Assembly: GCA_946223355.1 (NCBI GenBank)
Contig: CAMIPB010000003.1
Location: 72,511-136,510, forward strand
DNA length: 64,000 bases
Direction: 5' to 3'
Source of the DNA: an uncultured Corynebacterium sp.
GTDB taxonomy: Bacteria > Actinomycetota > Actinomycetes > Mycobacteriales > Mycobacteriaceae
Made by a program: the position numbers and the translations under genes. Below the pieces are notes generated by a model. That model ran no database searches. It worked only from the letters and a program-made list of their open reading frames with translations, and was not told the origin of the DNA. Positions 41,155 to 50,238 of the stretch are shown one piece after another (position 1 is the first letter of the stretch; each line of letters opens with the position of its first letter).

Positions 41155-42314
41155 TGCGGGTGGTGATAATCGGAGGCGGCATTATTGGACTATCGACGGC
41201 AGTGGTACTGGCAGATACCCTAGCCCGAGACGGGGATACCACCTCTGAAATCGTGTTGTTTGACCCGGCACCGGCCAGTGGTGCCTCTCATTTTGCAGGT
41301 GGGATGCTCGCCCCAGCTGCTGAAGTGATGTACCAGCAAGATCCGTTGTTTCCATTAATGATGGAATCGTCTCGCCGCTATCCTGAACTATTAGACATTG
41401 TGCGCTCTCATACAAATTTAGATATTGGGCATCGAAATGAGGGCACCCTAGTTGTCGCGGCTGACCGGGCTGATGCCCAGCATCTAAGCGAGCTTTTGGA
41501 ATATCAACAAAGTCACGGCATGTCCGTTGAGCACATTTCAGTACGCGCAGCACGGCGGCTAGAGCCTGGCTTGGCTCCACACTTGAGCGGCGCCGTATCA
41601 ATTGCAAGCGACACCCAGATTTCACCACGTATGTTTACTGCTGCACTTATTGATGCAGCCCAGAACCTCGGCGTTCGCGTCCTCAAAGAGACAGCCCAAT
41701 CGATTACTCAAAGTACAGAAGGACTGGGAAAAGTAGTGTCTACCGATTCTGGTTCCTATTTGTGCGAGCAGGTGGTCATCGCCAATGGGCTAGGTGCTGC
41801 TTTAATTGCCGGCTGGCACGAAGCGGCTACTGAAACTTCCACTCCCCTAAAACTGCGTCCGGTTTATGGTGATATTTTGCGTCTTCGGGTGCCAGATTAC
41901 CTCTATCCCCTCATCAATCATGTGGTTCGAGGCTTCGTGGAGGACCGCCCCATCTACATCATTCCCCGCAACGATCACACAATCGCGCTTGGAGCAACCA
42001 CGCGGGAAGACGGTCGGGCCACTCCTCTCGCAGGTGGAGTTTATGACCTTTTGCGAGATGGTATTCACATTGTTCCTGGCATTGAAGACTGTGAACTTAT
42101 TGAAGCAAGCACCGGAGCACGCCCCGGCACACCTGATGATTTGCCCTACCTAGGACGCATCGATGACAGCATCATCGTGTCTACTGGCTATTTCCGTCAT
42201 GGAATTCTTCTGTCTGCTCTCGCGGCGTTTACTACCGTCGATATGCTCTTGGGCCGTTCAGAAACCATTGATCTTTCGGCATGCAAACCTCTACGTCATC
42301 TTTCCAACATGTGA
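41154..42314 (+). CDS. thiO: Glycine oxidase ThiO
   Basis: FAD enzyme that oxidises glycine to the imine used by ThiG for the thiazole ring. The 386-residue protein has the dinucleotide fold VVIIGGGIIGLSTAVVL (about 2-18), GASHFAGGMLAPAAEVMY (about 44-61) and the C-terminal FAD domain with RPGTPDDLPYLGR and YFRHGILLSAL (about 344-354), all typical of ThiO/DAO-type oxidases. It starts at ATG 41154, overlapping the thiE stop by one base. ThiS follows after 15 bases with AAGGAG. Confidence 0.93.
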   Translation: MRVVIIGGGIIGLSTAVVLADTLARDGDTTSEIVLFDPAPASGASHFAGGMLAPAAEVMYQQDPLFPLMMESSRRYPELLDIVRSHTNLDIGHRNEGTLVVAADRADAQHLSELLEYQQSHGMSVEHISVRAARRLEPGLAPHLSGAVSIASDTQISPRMFTAALIDAAQNLGVRVLKETAQSITQSTEGLGKVVSTDSGSYLCEQVVIANGLGAALIAGWHEAATETSTPLKLRPVYGDILRLRVPDYLYPLINHVVRGFVEDRPIYIIPRNDHTIALGATTREDGRATPLAGGVYDLLRDGIHIVPGIEDCELIEASTGARPGTPDDLPYLGRIDDSIIVSTGYFRHGILLSALAAFTTVDMLLGRSETIDLSACKPLRHLSNM

Positions 42315-42329
42315 AAAGGAGAAAATGTA

Positions 42330-42536
42330 ATGATTACGCTCACGCTCAACGGAAAAATCCATGAAACATCGGCATCCACGGTGAAGGATTTGGTCGAAGA
42401 ACTTGTAGGCGAGGGAAGCCAAGTAAACGGTATTGCAGTCGCGGTAAACGGAAAGGTCGTGGCACGTTCCCAATGGGACCAGTCTCTCCAGTCGGGTGAG
42501 ACGGTGGATGTTTTGAATGCAGTTCAGGGAGGGTAA
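42330..42536 (+). CDS. thiS: Sulfur carrier protein ThiS
   Basis: Ubiquitin-like sulfur carrier of 68 residues; its C-terminal Gly-Gly is adenylylated by ThiF and turned into a thiocarboxylate that gives sulfur to the thiazole. The chain begins MITLTLNGK and ends NAVQGG, as needed. AAAAGGAG lies 8 bases before the ATG. It ends exactly at the base before the thiG start. Confidence 0.93.
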   Translation: MITLTLNGKIHETSASTVKDLVEELVGEGSQVNGIAVAVNGKVVARSQWDQSLQSGETVDVLNAVQGG

Positions 42537-43325
42537 ATGCTCACGATAGCGGACCAGAATTTTAGTTCCCGGCTTATTATGGGAACGGGTGGTGCTACTT
42601 CGCTGGATGTATTGGAAAAGTCACTTTTAGCTTCAGGTACGCAATTAACTACTGTTGCGATGCGCCGGTATTCTCCACAACGGACGTCAACAAATGGCGA
42701 GACTATATTTCAACTCCTGCAACGTCTCGGAATCGCACCTTTGCCTAATACCGCGGGTTGCAGAACTGCCCGTGATGCTGTGATAACCGCTCGACTAGCG
42801 CGGGAGGCTTTAGGAACTCACTGGGTAAAAGTAGAAGTCATTGCGGATGAACACACGCTGCTCCCTGATGTATTAGAGACCGTGGATGCCACGGAACAAT
42901 TGGTTCATGAAGGCTTCACTGTGCTCGCATACACCAGCGATGACCCAGTTTCTGCTTCCCGCTTGGAGTCAGTCGGCGCAAGCGCGGTGATGCCTTTGGG
43001 CTCACCCATCGGAACGGGGTTAGGAATACTGAATCCCCACAACATCGAGCTCATTTGCTCGCGTTTGAATGTTCCTGTCCTAATTGATGCCGGAGTCGGT
43101 ACAGCTTCGGATGCAGCATTCGCGATGGAGCTTGGCTGTGACGGAGTCCTGCTTGCTAGTGCGGTCAATCGCTGCCAAGACCCAGTGCTCATGGCGACAG
43201 CAATGAGTCATGCTGTTGAGGCGGGCCATGGGGCTTTTTGCGCCGGCAGAATTCCTAAGCGCGAACATGCCCGCGCATCCAGTGATTTCGACGGCATGGC
43301 AACGTGGTCAGACGAGGTTTTGTAA
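42537..43325 (+). CDS. thiG: Thiazole synthase ThiG
   Basis: Forms the thiazole phosphate carboxylate from DXP, dehydroglycine and ThiS thiocarboxylate. The 262-residue TIM barrel has SRLIMGTGGATSLDVLE (about 11-27), LPNTAGCRTARDA (about 65-77), a KVEV strand with the DXP Schiff-base Lys at about 101, PLGSPIGTGLGI (about 152-163) and VPVLIDAGVGTASDA (about 180-194). Its stop shares a base with the thiF start (TAATG). Confidence 0.95.
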   Translation: MLTIADQNFSSRLIMGTGGATSLDVLEKSLLASGTQLTTVAMRRYSPQRTSTNGETIFQLLQRLGIAPLPNTAGCRTARDAVITARLAREALGTHWVKVEVIADEHTLLPDVLETVDATEQLVHEGFTVLAYTSDDPVSASRLESVGASAVMPLGSPIGTGLGILNPHNIELICSRLNVPVLIDAGVGTASDAAFAMELGCDGVLLASAVNRCQDPVLMATAMSHAVEAGHGAFCAGRIPKREHARASSDFDGMATWSDEVL

Positions 43326-44452
43326 TGGACTTTCTTTTAGATGACTTAGAACGTGCACGAACTGCACGACAATTGAACCTTCCTGGCTTTGGGGTTGTTC
43401 AACAAGAAGCATTAAAAAAGTCTCACATCCTCATTGTGGGCGCTGGAGGCTTAGGCTGCCCTGCGCTGCAACAACTAGCTGCAGCAGGTATCGGCAACAT
43501 TACGATTATTGATGACGACATAGTTGACATCACCAATATCCATCGTCAAATACTGTTTGGTGCGGGCGATGTGGGCAAGAGCAAGGTCGATATCGCAGCT
43601 ACTCGTGCACGAGAATTGCAGCCCAGCATCTCGGTGACTCCGCTTCATGAACGTCTTACACCGGCCAATGCTTGCGAGCTTATTGGCTCAGTTGACCTGG
43701 TTCTTGATGGTTCAGATTCGTTTTCTACCAAATACCTTGTTGCTGATGCTGCAGAGATCACGGGTACCCCGTTGGTTTGGGGCACCGTTTTGCGCTTCCA
43801 CGGTGATGTTGCCCTATGGCATTCAGGCCCTGAGAATCGCGGGGTTGGTCTGCGGGATGTCTTCCCGCATCAGCTTGACGCCCACGCAGTACCTGACTGT
43901 GCCACAGCTGGCGTGCTAGGAGTCACGACATCTGTAGTTGGAGGACTGATGGCGACCTTGGCGATTGCGTGGCTTAGTGGACTTGACCGGACGGTGGGAC
44001 GCATTACGAGCTACGAAGCAATTCCAGCCACTGTACAGAGTTATACTGCGACCGCAGATCCTGCTCGGGAACGAGTTCTGAAACTCCAAGAATCATATGA
44101 AACTACTTCTGGTGACGAAGCATCAGAACATGATTCGTTGGAAACAGCTCAGCTTTTAGACGAGGTAAAACGCCAAGAAGCTGTGCTTTTAGATATTCGT
44201 GAACCCGGCGAAGTAATTATCCAGCCTTTTCCGTCTCAGTTACGTCCGTGCACACGTCCTTTAAGCACACTGGCGGATACGAAAGATATATCCGACTTTT
44301 TCACCGAATTAGGCACAGAACACACCGCGGCTGTTGTCGCGTGCGCCTCAGGAAAACGCTCAGCCCAGTTCATCGATAATTACCGCGAATTAGCAGAACA
44401 AGCAGGTATTGCTCTAAAGAACCTACCTGGCGGAATGAGGAGTTTGTCATGA
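43325..44452 (+). CDS. thiF: ThiS adenylyltransferase ThiF with C-terminal rhodanese domain
   Basis: E1-like enzyme of 375 residues. The N-terminal part (about 1-250) is the ThiF/MoeB adenylyltransferase: LIVGAGGLGCPALQQLA (about 35-51), NIHRQILFG, DGSDSFSTKYL and the VPDCATAGVLG active-site region. The C-terminal part (about 280-375) is rhodanese-like with Cys in the loop VACASGKRSAQF (about 339-350), so activation and sulfur transfer are fused. ATG 43325 is used because it overlaps the thiG stop; an upstream in-frame start at 43304 is rejected. The stop overlaps thiD by 4 bases (ATGA). Confidence 0.93.
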   Translation: MDFLLDDLERARTARQLNLPGFGVVQQEALKKSHILIVGAGGLGCPALQQLAAAGIGNITIIDDDIVDITNIHRQILFGAGDVGKSKVDIAATRARELQPSISVTPLHERLTPANACELIGSVDLVLDGSDSFSTKYLVADAAEITGTPLVWGTVLRFHGDVALWHSGPENRGVGLRDVFPHQLDAHAVPDCATAGVLGVTTSVVGGLMATLAIAWLSGLDRTVGRITSYEAIPATVQSYTATADPARERVLKLQESYETTSGDEASEHDSLETAQLLDEVKRQEAVLLDIREPGEVIIQPFPSQLRPCTRPLSTLADTKDISDFFTELGTEHTAAVVACASGKRSAQFIDNYRELAEQAGIALKNLPGGMRSLS

Positions 44453-45294
44453 TTCAGATACCACGAGTTTTATCCATCGCCGGCACTGATCCAACGGGAG
44501 GTGCTGGTATTCAAGCGGATCTCAAATCAATAGAGGCAGCAGGTGGCTACGGCATGTGTGTGGTTACGGCACTCGTTGCACAAAACACGCAGGGAGTCCG
44601 CTCTGTTCACACTCCTCCAGAGCAATTTTTGCGTGAACAATTAGACGCTGTCAGCGACGACGTGGTAATCGACGCAATCAAAATTGGCATGCTGGGTAAC
44701 ACAGCAACTACAGCGATTGTCCGTGATTGGTTGGAAGAGCTCCAACAGAGCTCAGAAAAATCCATTCCAGTCGTATTGGATCCGGTGATGGTGTCAACCA
44801 GCGGGCACCGGCTCTTAGAACCGGATGCGGAACGCGCAGTGCGTGACTTCTCCAAAATAGCAACTGCGGTAACTCCTAACCTGCCTGAACTGGCTGTACT
44901 GTGCAATCAACAGGAAAGAGATACCCTGGAGGCCGCCATTTCAGACGCTCAACTCTGGGCTGCCTCTGCACACACTGCAGTGATAGTCAAAGGGGGTCAC
45001 CTGCGCGGAGAAGTTGCTGACAACGCAGCAGTTTGGCCTTCAGGGGACGTCTTCCGAGTTCCAAATCCACGAGTAAAAACTAAGAATACGCACGGCACAG
45101 GATGCTCATTATCGAGTGCAGTCGCCGCTAGATTAGGCGCGGGAGACGACCTCAACAAAGCATTAGATTGGTCAACACGCTGGCTACGAGAAGCACTGGT
45201 TGGAGCCGATGCCTTGGCTGTGGGACAAGGCAACGGGCCCGTCGATCACGGGGTCAGATCGCGACGACTAGCGGCCGAAGCCGGCCTTCTTTAG
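44449..45294 (+). CDS. thiD: Hydroxymethylpyrimidine/phosphomethylpyrimidine kinase
   Basis: Phosphorylates HMP and HMP-P to HMP-PP, the second substrate of ThiE. The 281-residue protein has the ribokinase-like motifs SIAGTDPTGGAGIQADLKS (about 8-26), VTALVAQNT (about 41-49), VLDPVMVSTSGH (about 107-118) and the anion hole NTHGTGCSLSSAVAA. Last gene of the thi operon. Its last 27 bases overlap the tail of tex on the opposite strand, and no terminator is seen. Confidence 0.95.
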   Translation: MIQIPRVLSIAGTDPTGGAGIQADLKSIEAAGGYGMCVVTALVAQNTQGVRSVHTPPEQFLREQLDAVSDDVVIDAIKIGMLGNTATTAIVRDWLEELQQSSEKSIPVVLDPVMVSTSGHRLLEPDAERAVRDFSKIATAVTPNLPELAVLCNQQERDTLEAAISDAQLWAASAHTAVIVKGGHLRGEVADNAAVWPSGDVFRVPNPRVKTKNTHGTGCSLSSAVAARLGAGDDLNKALDWSTRWLREALVGADALAVGQGNGPVDHGVRSRRLAAEAGLL

Positions 45295-47550
45295 CGCATC
45301 CGCCATCGAGCCATCTGCCGACGGCGTTGACTTCCCTACCTGGGCGCGGCGATGTGCACGGCTTCGAACTTCTCCGCGCTTCTTCTGAAGTTTCTTACCA
45401 GGTTGGCCTGGCTCGTCGTCCAAACGAAGTGACAACCCGATGCGCTGGCGCTCAACGTCAACATCCATGACCTTAACTTTGACTACTTGGCCAGAGCGCA
45501 CTACCTCGTGCGGATCAGAAACAAAGGTGTGACTCATCGCAGACACATGAACCAAGCCATCCTGGTGGACACCCACGTCAACGAAAGCGCCGAAGGCGGC
45601 AACATTGGTGACAGTTCCTTCCAAAACCATGCCTGGAGTCAAGTCTGATATCTTGTTGACGCCCTCTTTGAATGTTGCAGTCTTAAATTCTGGACGCGGA
45701 TCACGGCCTGGCTTATTCAGTTCATTCACAATGTCACTGACCGTGGGGATACCGAACTTTTCATCGGCAAACTCAGCGGGCTTGAGAGAGTTAAGCACGC
45801 GTTCATTGCCAATGAGCTCTACGACAGAAAGACCAGTTTTCGTGGCTATTTTTTCCACTACAGGATAGGCCTCAGGATGGACAGCAGATGCATCTAGGGG
45901 ATCTTTACCGCCTGTAATCCGGAGAAATCCGGCAGCCTGTTCAAAGGCTTTCGCCCCTAAACGTGGAACCTTCATCAGTTCCTTCCTGGTTGCAAAACTG
46001 CCGTTACCATCGCGGTAGGCCACGATATTCGCTGCGACGGTGGCGTTGATTCCAGCAACTCGTTCGAGAAGCGGTGCTGAGGCAGTATTAAGGTCCACGC
46101 CGACGCCGTTAACAACATCTTCCACGACTCCATCTAGTGTGCGTGCTAGCGCGTTTTGATTGACGTCGTGTTGATACTGTCCAACGCCGATTGCCTTAGG
46201 GTCTATCTTCATCAGCTCGGCTAGGGGATCTTGCAACCGACGTGCGATGGAAACCGCACCGCGCAGCGATACGTCCATGTCTGGAAATTCTTCGGCTGCG
46301 ATTGAAGAAGCGGAGTACACAGATGCACCAGATTCTGACACCACTACCGGTGTAGGGCGCTTGCCTCCCGCCTGTGCGATTAGGTCCGCGATCTCTCTGC
46401 TTAATTGTTCTGTTTCTCTCGAAGCTGTGCCGTTACCAATCGCGAGGAGATCAACGCCGTGCGTAGCGCAGAGGGTGGACAAGGTCTCTACGGCTTTGCT
46501 CCACTGATTTTGTGGTTGGTGCGGATACACAATAGCGGTGTCCAGAACCTTTCCGGTTGGGTCTACGACAGCGCATTTCACACCGTTTCGATACCCCGGA
46601 TCTAGCCCTAAGGTAGCTCGTTGGCCTGCGGGAGCAGCGAGGAGAACGTCTTTCAAGTTGGTGGCAAAAACCTTCAACGCGCCCTTTTCTGCGATTTCTT
46701 TCAGGCGCATGCGCACGTCAAGGCTGGAAGAAATAAGCAATTTGGTACGCCAGCCCCACCGAACAGCATCGGCCAGCCACTGCGAGGCAGCGCGGTTGAG
46801 GTTGAATCGCTGCGCGATGAGACTCTCATAGGTCTCGTCATCACCCGGGTTGAGGTTAAGCTGCAGGATCCCCTCTGATTCGCCCCGGAAAAGAGCAAGA
46901 ATTCTGTGGGAAGGCAAAGAGGTAAATGAATCGGAAAAGTCGAAATAGTCAGAATATTTCTTGCCTGCGGCTTCTTTTCCTTCAACGACGGACGCTGACA
47001 TGGTGCCGTTTGCAAACATTGTGTCTCTTACTTCACCGACCAGGTCGGCATCCGTGGCAAAACGATCGATCAGGATAGCGCGTGCGCCATCTAAAACAGC
47101 CTTCTCATCCTCGTAGCCGTCAGTCTTATAGTCTGCAGCAAAACTTGCCGGATCCTCATCTACGTGTTTTATCAGCTTATCCACCAACGGTTCAAGACCT
47201 GCTTCTTTGGCCTTGTCTGCCTTAGTTTTCCGACGCTTCTTATACGGCAGATACAAGTCTTCAAGCCGCGCTTTAGATTCGCAGGATGTGATCTGCTCAC
47301 GTAAGGAATCGGTAAGTTTTCCCTGTTCATCGATTGCTTTGATGATGCTTTCTTTGCGCTCTTCGAGTTCACGAAGATAAGAAGCGCGCTCATCGATTGT
47401 TCGCAGCTGGGTATCATCCAGCCCACCAGTAGCTTCTTTACGGTACCGGGCGATGAAAGGGACAGTATTTCCCTCAACGAGCAGTTTCAAAGCAGTGTCT
47501 ACTTGAGACTGGGACACACCTATTTCTTGAGCAATTGTAGCTGCGATCAT
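45268..47550 (-). CDS. tex: Tex-family RNA-binding transcription accessory protein
   Basis: Nucleic-acid-binding protein conserved in bacteria, linked to transcription and toxin expression in Bordetella. The 760-residue protein has the N-terminal helical HtH region (about 1-200), a YqgF/RNase H-like domain (about 315-440), helix-hairpin-helix motifs (about 485-570) and a C-terminal S1 domain (about 635-705, VTNVAAFGAFVDVGVHQDGLVHVS). The basic tail KLQKKRGEVRSR is followed by about 30 residues. It starts 10 bases after trmD. The tail overlaps thiD. Confidence 0.94.
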   Translation of the reverse strand: MIAATIAQEIGVSQSQVDTALKLLVEGNTVPFIARYRKEATGGLDDTQLRTIDERASYLRELEERKESIIKAIDEQGKLTDSLREQITSCESKARLEDLYLPYKKRRKTKADKAKEAGLEPLVDKLIKHVDEDPASFAADYKTDGYEDEKAVLDGARAILIDRFATDADLVGEVRDTMFANGTMSASVVEGKEAAGKKYSDYFDFSDSFTSLPSHRILALFRGESEGILQLNLNPGDDETYESLIAQRFNLNRAASQWLADAVRWGWRTKLLISSSLDVRMRLKEIAEKGALKVFATNLKDVLLAAPAGQRATLGLDPGYRNGVKCAVVDPTGKVLDTAIVYPHQPQNQWSKAVETLSTLCATHGVDLLAIGNGTASRETEQLSREIADLIAQAGGKRPTPVVVSESGASVYSASSIAAEEFPDMDVSLRGAVSIARRLQDPLAELMKIDPKAIGVGQYQHDVNQNALARTLDGVVEDVVNGVGVDLNTASAPLLERVAGINATVAANIVAYRDGNGSFATRKELMKVPRLGAKAFEQAAGFLRITGGKDPLDASAVHPEAYPVVEKIATKTGLSVVELIGNERVLNSLKPAEFADEKFGIPTVSDIVNELNKPGRDPRPEFKTATFKEGVNKISDLTPGMVLEGTVTNVAAFGAFVDVGVHQDGLVHVSAMSHTFVSDPHEVVRSGQVVKVKVMDVDVERQRIGLSLRLDDEPGQPGKKLQKKRGEVRSRAHRRAQVGKSTPSADGSMADALKKAGFGR

Positions 47551-47560
47551 TTAAACAACT

Positions 47561-48439
47561 TTATCGCATAGGAAAACCGATTGACTCTAGGTACTCACGA
47601 TCATGGCGGTCTAGTTTCACCTGCTCGAGGAGTTCAGGACGACGTTGCGCTGTACGCCGTAAAGATTCATTTCGGCGCCATCTATCAACGGCACCATGGT
47701 TTCCCGAGAACAAAACCTCGGGCGTGTCTAGGCCGCGCCAACTTCGAGGCTTTGTGTAACTCGGTCCTTCCAAGAGCCCATCCGAAAAAGAATCATCCTC
47801 ATGAGATTGTGCATTTCCAAGCACTCCAGGAATTAGGCGCACCACCGCTTCAGCGATAACGAGGACTGCTGCTTCTCCGCCAATCAGTACGTAGTCTCCG
47901 ATGGAGACCTCTCGGACACGAAATCTATTGCGAGCATCGTCAACTACACGTTGGTCAATTCCTTCATAACGTCCGCATGCGAAAGCAATATGTTCCTCGT
48001 TTGACCATGCTCGCGCATGAGCTTGTGTGAATGGCCGTCCCGCGGGGGTAGGAACAACTAGCAAAGGTAGGTCTGCGTCTTCGCCATCTTCAACATCACG
48101 TGCATCGTAGCGCTGTTGCTGGTTTCCAGCGAGTTCATCATGACGCGGTTTATCCACATGTGCAGTGGCTGTTTCTAATGCCTTGGCTTCTGCGACTGGA
48201 CCTGTGCCCGCTGCGACGTCGTCAAGCGCTGGCCCCCACACAGTGGGTTTCATGACCATTCCTGGGCCTCCGCCAAAAGGAGTGTCATCAACAGATTTAT
48301 GCACGTCGGTTGCCCACTGCCGTAAGTCATGCACGCCCACTTCAAGAATGCCCTTTTCCAATGCCTTCCCTAGCAGAGCATGACGCAGTGGTGTGAGGTA
48401 GTCCGGGAAAATAGTAACGATATCGAGGCGAACGGTCAT
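47561..48439 (-). CDS. trmD: tRNA (guanine-37-N1)-methyltransferase TrmD
   Basis: SPOUT methyltransferase that makes m1G37 in tRNA and prevents frameshifting. With ATG 48439, which overlaps the rimM stop (ATGA), the protein has 292 residues. Motifs: LDIVTIFPDY, VDDTPFGGGPGMVMKP (about 55-70), ACGRYEGIDQRV (about 154-165) and SIGDYVLIGGEAAVLVI (trefoil knot). An insertion of about 45 residues, rich in Ala, Glu, Asp and Gln (about 80-125), lies in the middle, and makes the protein longer than the usual 240-270. The upstream 12-residue extension is rejected. Confidence 0.94.
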   Translation of the reverse strand: MTVRLDIVTIFPDYLTPLRHALLGKALEKGILEVGVHDLRQWATDVHKSVDDTPFGGGPGMVMKPTVWGPALDDVAAGTGPVAEAKALETATAHVDKPRHDELAGNQQQRYDARDVEDGEDADLPLLVVPTPAGRPFTQAHARAWSNEEHIAFACGRYEGIDQRVVDDARNRFRVREVSIGDYVLIGGEAAVLVIAEAVVRLIPGVLGNAQSHEDDSFSDGLLEGPSYTKPRSWRGLDTPEVLFSGNHGAVDRWRRNESLRRTAQRRPELLEQVKLDRHDREYLESIGFPMR

Positions 48440-48936
48440 AGCTCGAGCAAGCCCTCCGGAGGAGTGATCGTGCACATCCCCGCTTCGAGGTCAACTTCAG
48501 GAACAATCTCTTCCACAAATGGAATGAGGACGTCTTTTTCCTCCATCCTTACTTCCAACAAGGACTGCGCGGCAGTATGCATGACTCCTGTAACCACGCC
48601 TATATCTTCGCCGTTATGTAGGACTCGCAAACCTTCTAGCTCATGATCGTAAAACCCCTCATCATCTTCCGCTGCTTCGAGTGGTTCTGCAAAAAACTTT
48701 GTTCCGCGCAGAGATTCCGCACCATTGCGATCCGGAATTTCCTCAAACGTGATCAACAACCGGCCCTTATGCGCACGAACTGTTTTAATGGTGAGCTCAT
48801 GAACAAGCTTTCCTTGCTTGCCATGCAGAACTTCACCAATCGCAAAACGACTTTCCGGTTCGTCAGTAGTGACGTCAACAGAAACCTCGCCGCGAATGCC
48901 ATGCGCCTTCATGACGCGACCTATCAGCAATTCCAT
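48436..48936 (-). CDS. rimM: Ribosome maturation factor RimM
   Basis: 16S rRNA processing factor for 30S assembly, acting with bS19. With ATG 48936 the protein has 166 residues: N-terminal barrel with LLIGRVMKAHGIRGEVSVD (about 3-21) and C-terminal PRC barrel with FYDHELEGL (about 88-96) and VLIPFVEEIVPEVDL. The upstream ATG at 48978 adds 14 residues unlike RimM and is rejected. Its stop overlaps trmD, a common pair. Confidence 0.93.
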   Translation of the reverse strand: MELLIGRVMKAHGIRGEVSVDVTTDEPESRFAIGEVLHGKQGKLVHELTIKTVRAHKGRLLITFEEIPDRNGAESLRGTKFFAEPLEAAEDDEGFYDHELEGLRVLHNGEDIGVVTGVMHTAAQSLLEVRMEEKDVLIPFVEEIVPEVDLEAGMCTITPPEGLLEL

Positions 48937-49025
48937 GTCTTCTACTTTAACCGTTAAGCCGCTAATGCCAATTTTCACGGTAAAGTTGTAATTAAACAGC
49001 TTCTCTTGCGAAAGGAACGCCTACC

Positions 49026-49481
49026 ATGCGAGATCTGCCAATTAATACCCCTGATTCTTTTGGCAATGCCGTTCATCACGAATCCCACGATGACGTCTTG
49101 GAATTCGCAGATTCCATGACAGTCATGTACGCGTCCAATGAAGCCCCTGAACCTGATCCACAGCGTTCACGTCCATCAGTAAAACGACTCATGCAAGGTG
49201 ACGGCGTAAACGTTATTGCCTTCAATTTCCTCCCCAACCAAAACCTCCCCGATCACAAGGCTGCACATCCAATAACCGTGCAGTGTGTAGAAGGTGAGCT
49301 GGAATTTACGTGCGGTGAAGAGACAATAACGCTTGTCCCCGGAACCATCATTCACCTTCCAGCCTATGTTCCGCATCGCGTGGACTGCCCGGGTAATGAG
49401 GACAGCAATAAGGGGCCAAATACCTTGGTACTAATGATGCACACGGGTGAGCAACATTCAGAAAACCGTCAGCTAAGCTAA
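49026..49481 (+). CDS. Cupin-domain protein
   Basis: Small cytosolic protein of 151 residues with one cupin barrel at about 65-140. Two conserved blocks are visible: HPITVQCVEGELEF (first, with His) and the second ending HLPAYVPHRVDCPG (with two His). These supply the usual metal ligands, but the first block lacks the HxH pair, so metal binding is not certain. AAAGGAA lies about 10 bases before the ATG. It is followed by a TetR gene 36 bases downstream; the two may form a unit. Substrate unknown. Confidence 0.8.
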   Translation: MRDLPINTPDSFGNAVHHESHDDVLEFADSMTVMYASNEAPEPDPQRSRPSVKRLMQGDGVNVIAFNFLPNQNLPDHKAAHPITVQCVEGELEFTCGEETITLVPGTIIHLPAYVPHRVDCPGNEDSNKGPNTLVLMMHTGEQHSENRQLS

Positions 49482-49503
49482 GGCTTGTCCCAATAATCGG
49501 TGC

Positions 49504-49509
49504 TAAGCT
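49504..49509 (+). promoter_or_regulatory. -10-like box before the tetR gene
   Basis: TAAGCT ends 8 bases before the GTG at 49518. It supports that start and an own promoter for the regulator. No operator palindrome is evident. Confidence 0.35.
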
Positions 49510-49517
49510 CGCATCCC

Positions 49518-50183
49518 GTGAAGCAAAATGAGGACAAGCCGTACCACCACGGCGATCTGCAAAACGAGCTCCTTCGGATCGCAGCACGCCTGGGTCGCGA
49601 ACTAGGCCCTGAAGCTGTCACAATCAGGCAGGTAACCCGCGAGGCAGGAGTGTCCCCCACCTCCGCATACAGACACTATCGCGATCAGAGCGCCCTTATG
49701 TCTGAAGTTGCCCGCATTGCTGGAGCAGAGTTAACCGAATGCCTCGAAACAGCACTCGCTCAGCATCAAGACAAGCCCACGACCGAACGCATTCTGGCCG
49801 CCTGCTTTGCCTATTACACGTTTGCAATCAACGAACCAAATTTCTTTCGTTGCCTGTTGACGTCCAAGGAATTTAGCCTCTCCCACGTTTTTGGCGTGGA
49901 TGAACGCGTCAAGGAAACGCCAATCCCAACAGATCATCCCCTCACCCCGCTCACTCAAGTTTTCCATGAGCTCGCAGTGGAGCGCACTGGTGAGAAAAAT
50001 CCCGATTTTATCATCACTAACATCATCTCGGTGTGGTCCGCCGTTCACGGCTACACCGTACTGAGCATCGACGACGTATTAGCAGTGATGAGCCCCGATG
50101 AACCTGAAATTTATGCCCGCCGGGTATTTACTAACGCCATCCGCGGCATCAACTTCTCAGCCCCTGAACAACTAGAGCACTAA
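49518..50183 (+). CDS. TetR-family transcriptional regulator (WHG C-terminal domain)
   Basis: DNA-binding repressor of 221 residues. N-terminal HTH (about 10-58): YHHGDLQNELLRIAARLG, then VTREAGVSPTSAYRHYRDQSALMSEVAR, the classic TetR pattern. The C-terminal domain (about 75-200) is of the WHG type with WSAVHGYTVLSIDD. The GTG at 49518 is chosen over an in-frame GTG at 49500 because a TAAGCT box (49504-49509) ends 8 bases before it; the start is not certain. The regulated gene may be the upstream cupin. Confidence 0.85.
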   Translation: MKQNEDKPYHHGDLQNELLRIAARLGRELGPEAVTIRQVTREAGVSPTSAYRHYRDQSALMSEVARIAGAELTECLETALAQHQDKPTTERILAACFAYYTFAINEPNFFRCLLTSKEFSLSHVFGVDERVKETPIPTDHPLTPLTQVFHELAVERTGEKNPDFIITNIISVWSAVHGYTVLSIDDVLAVMSPDEPEIYARRVFTNAIRGINFSAPEQLEH

Positions 50184-50190
50184 GAGCACA

Positions 50191-50229
50191 AAATCCTGGC
50201 AGGTCGCAATGACCGGCCAGGATTTTTAT
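50191..50229. terminator. Bidirectional terminator between tetR and rpsP
   Basis: AAATCCTGGC (50191-50200) pairs with GCCAGGATTT (50216-50225), with inner GTC/GAC pairing, followed by TTTTAT on plus and by AAAATCC on the left, which is T-rich on minus. It serves both converging genes. Confidence 0.85.
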
Positions 50230-50238
50230 GAAGGTTCT

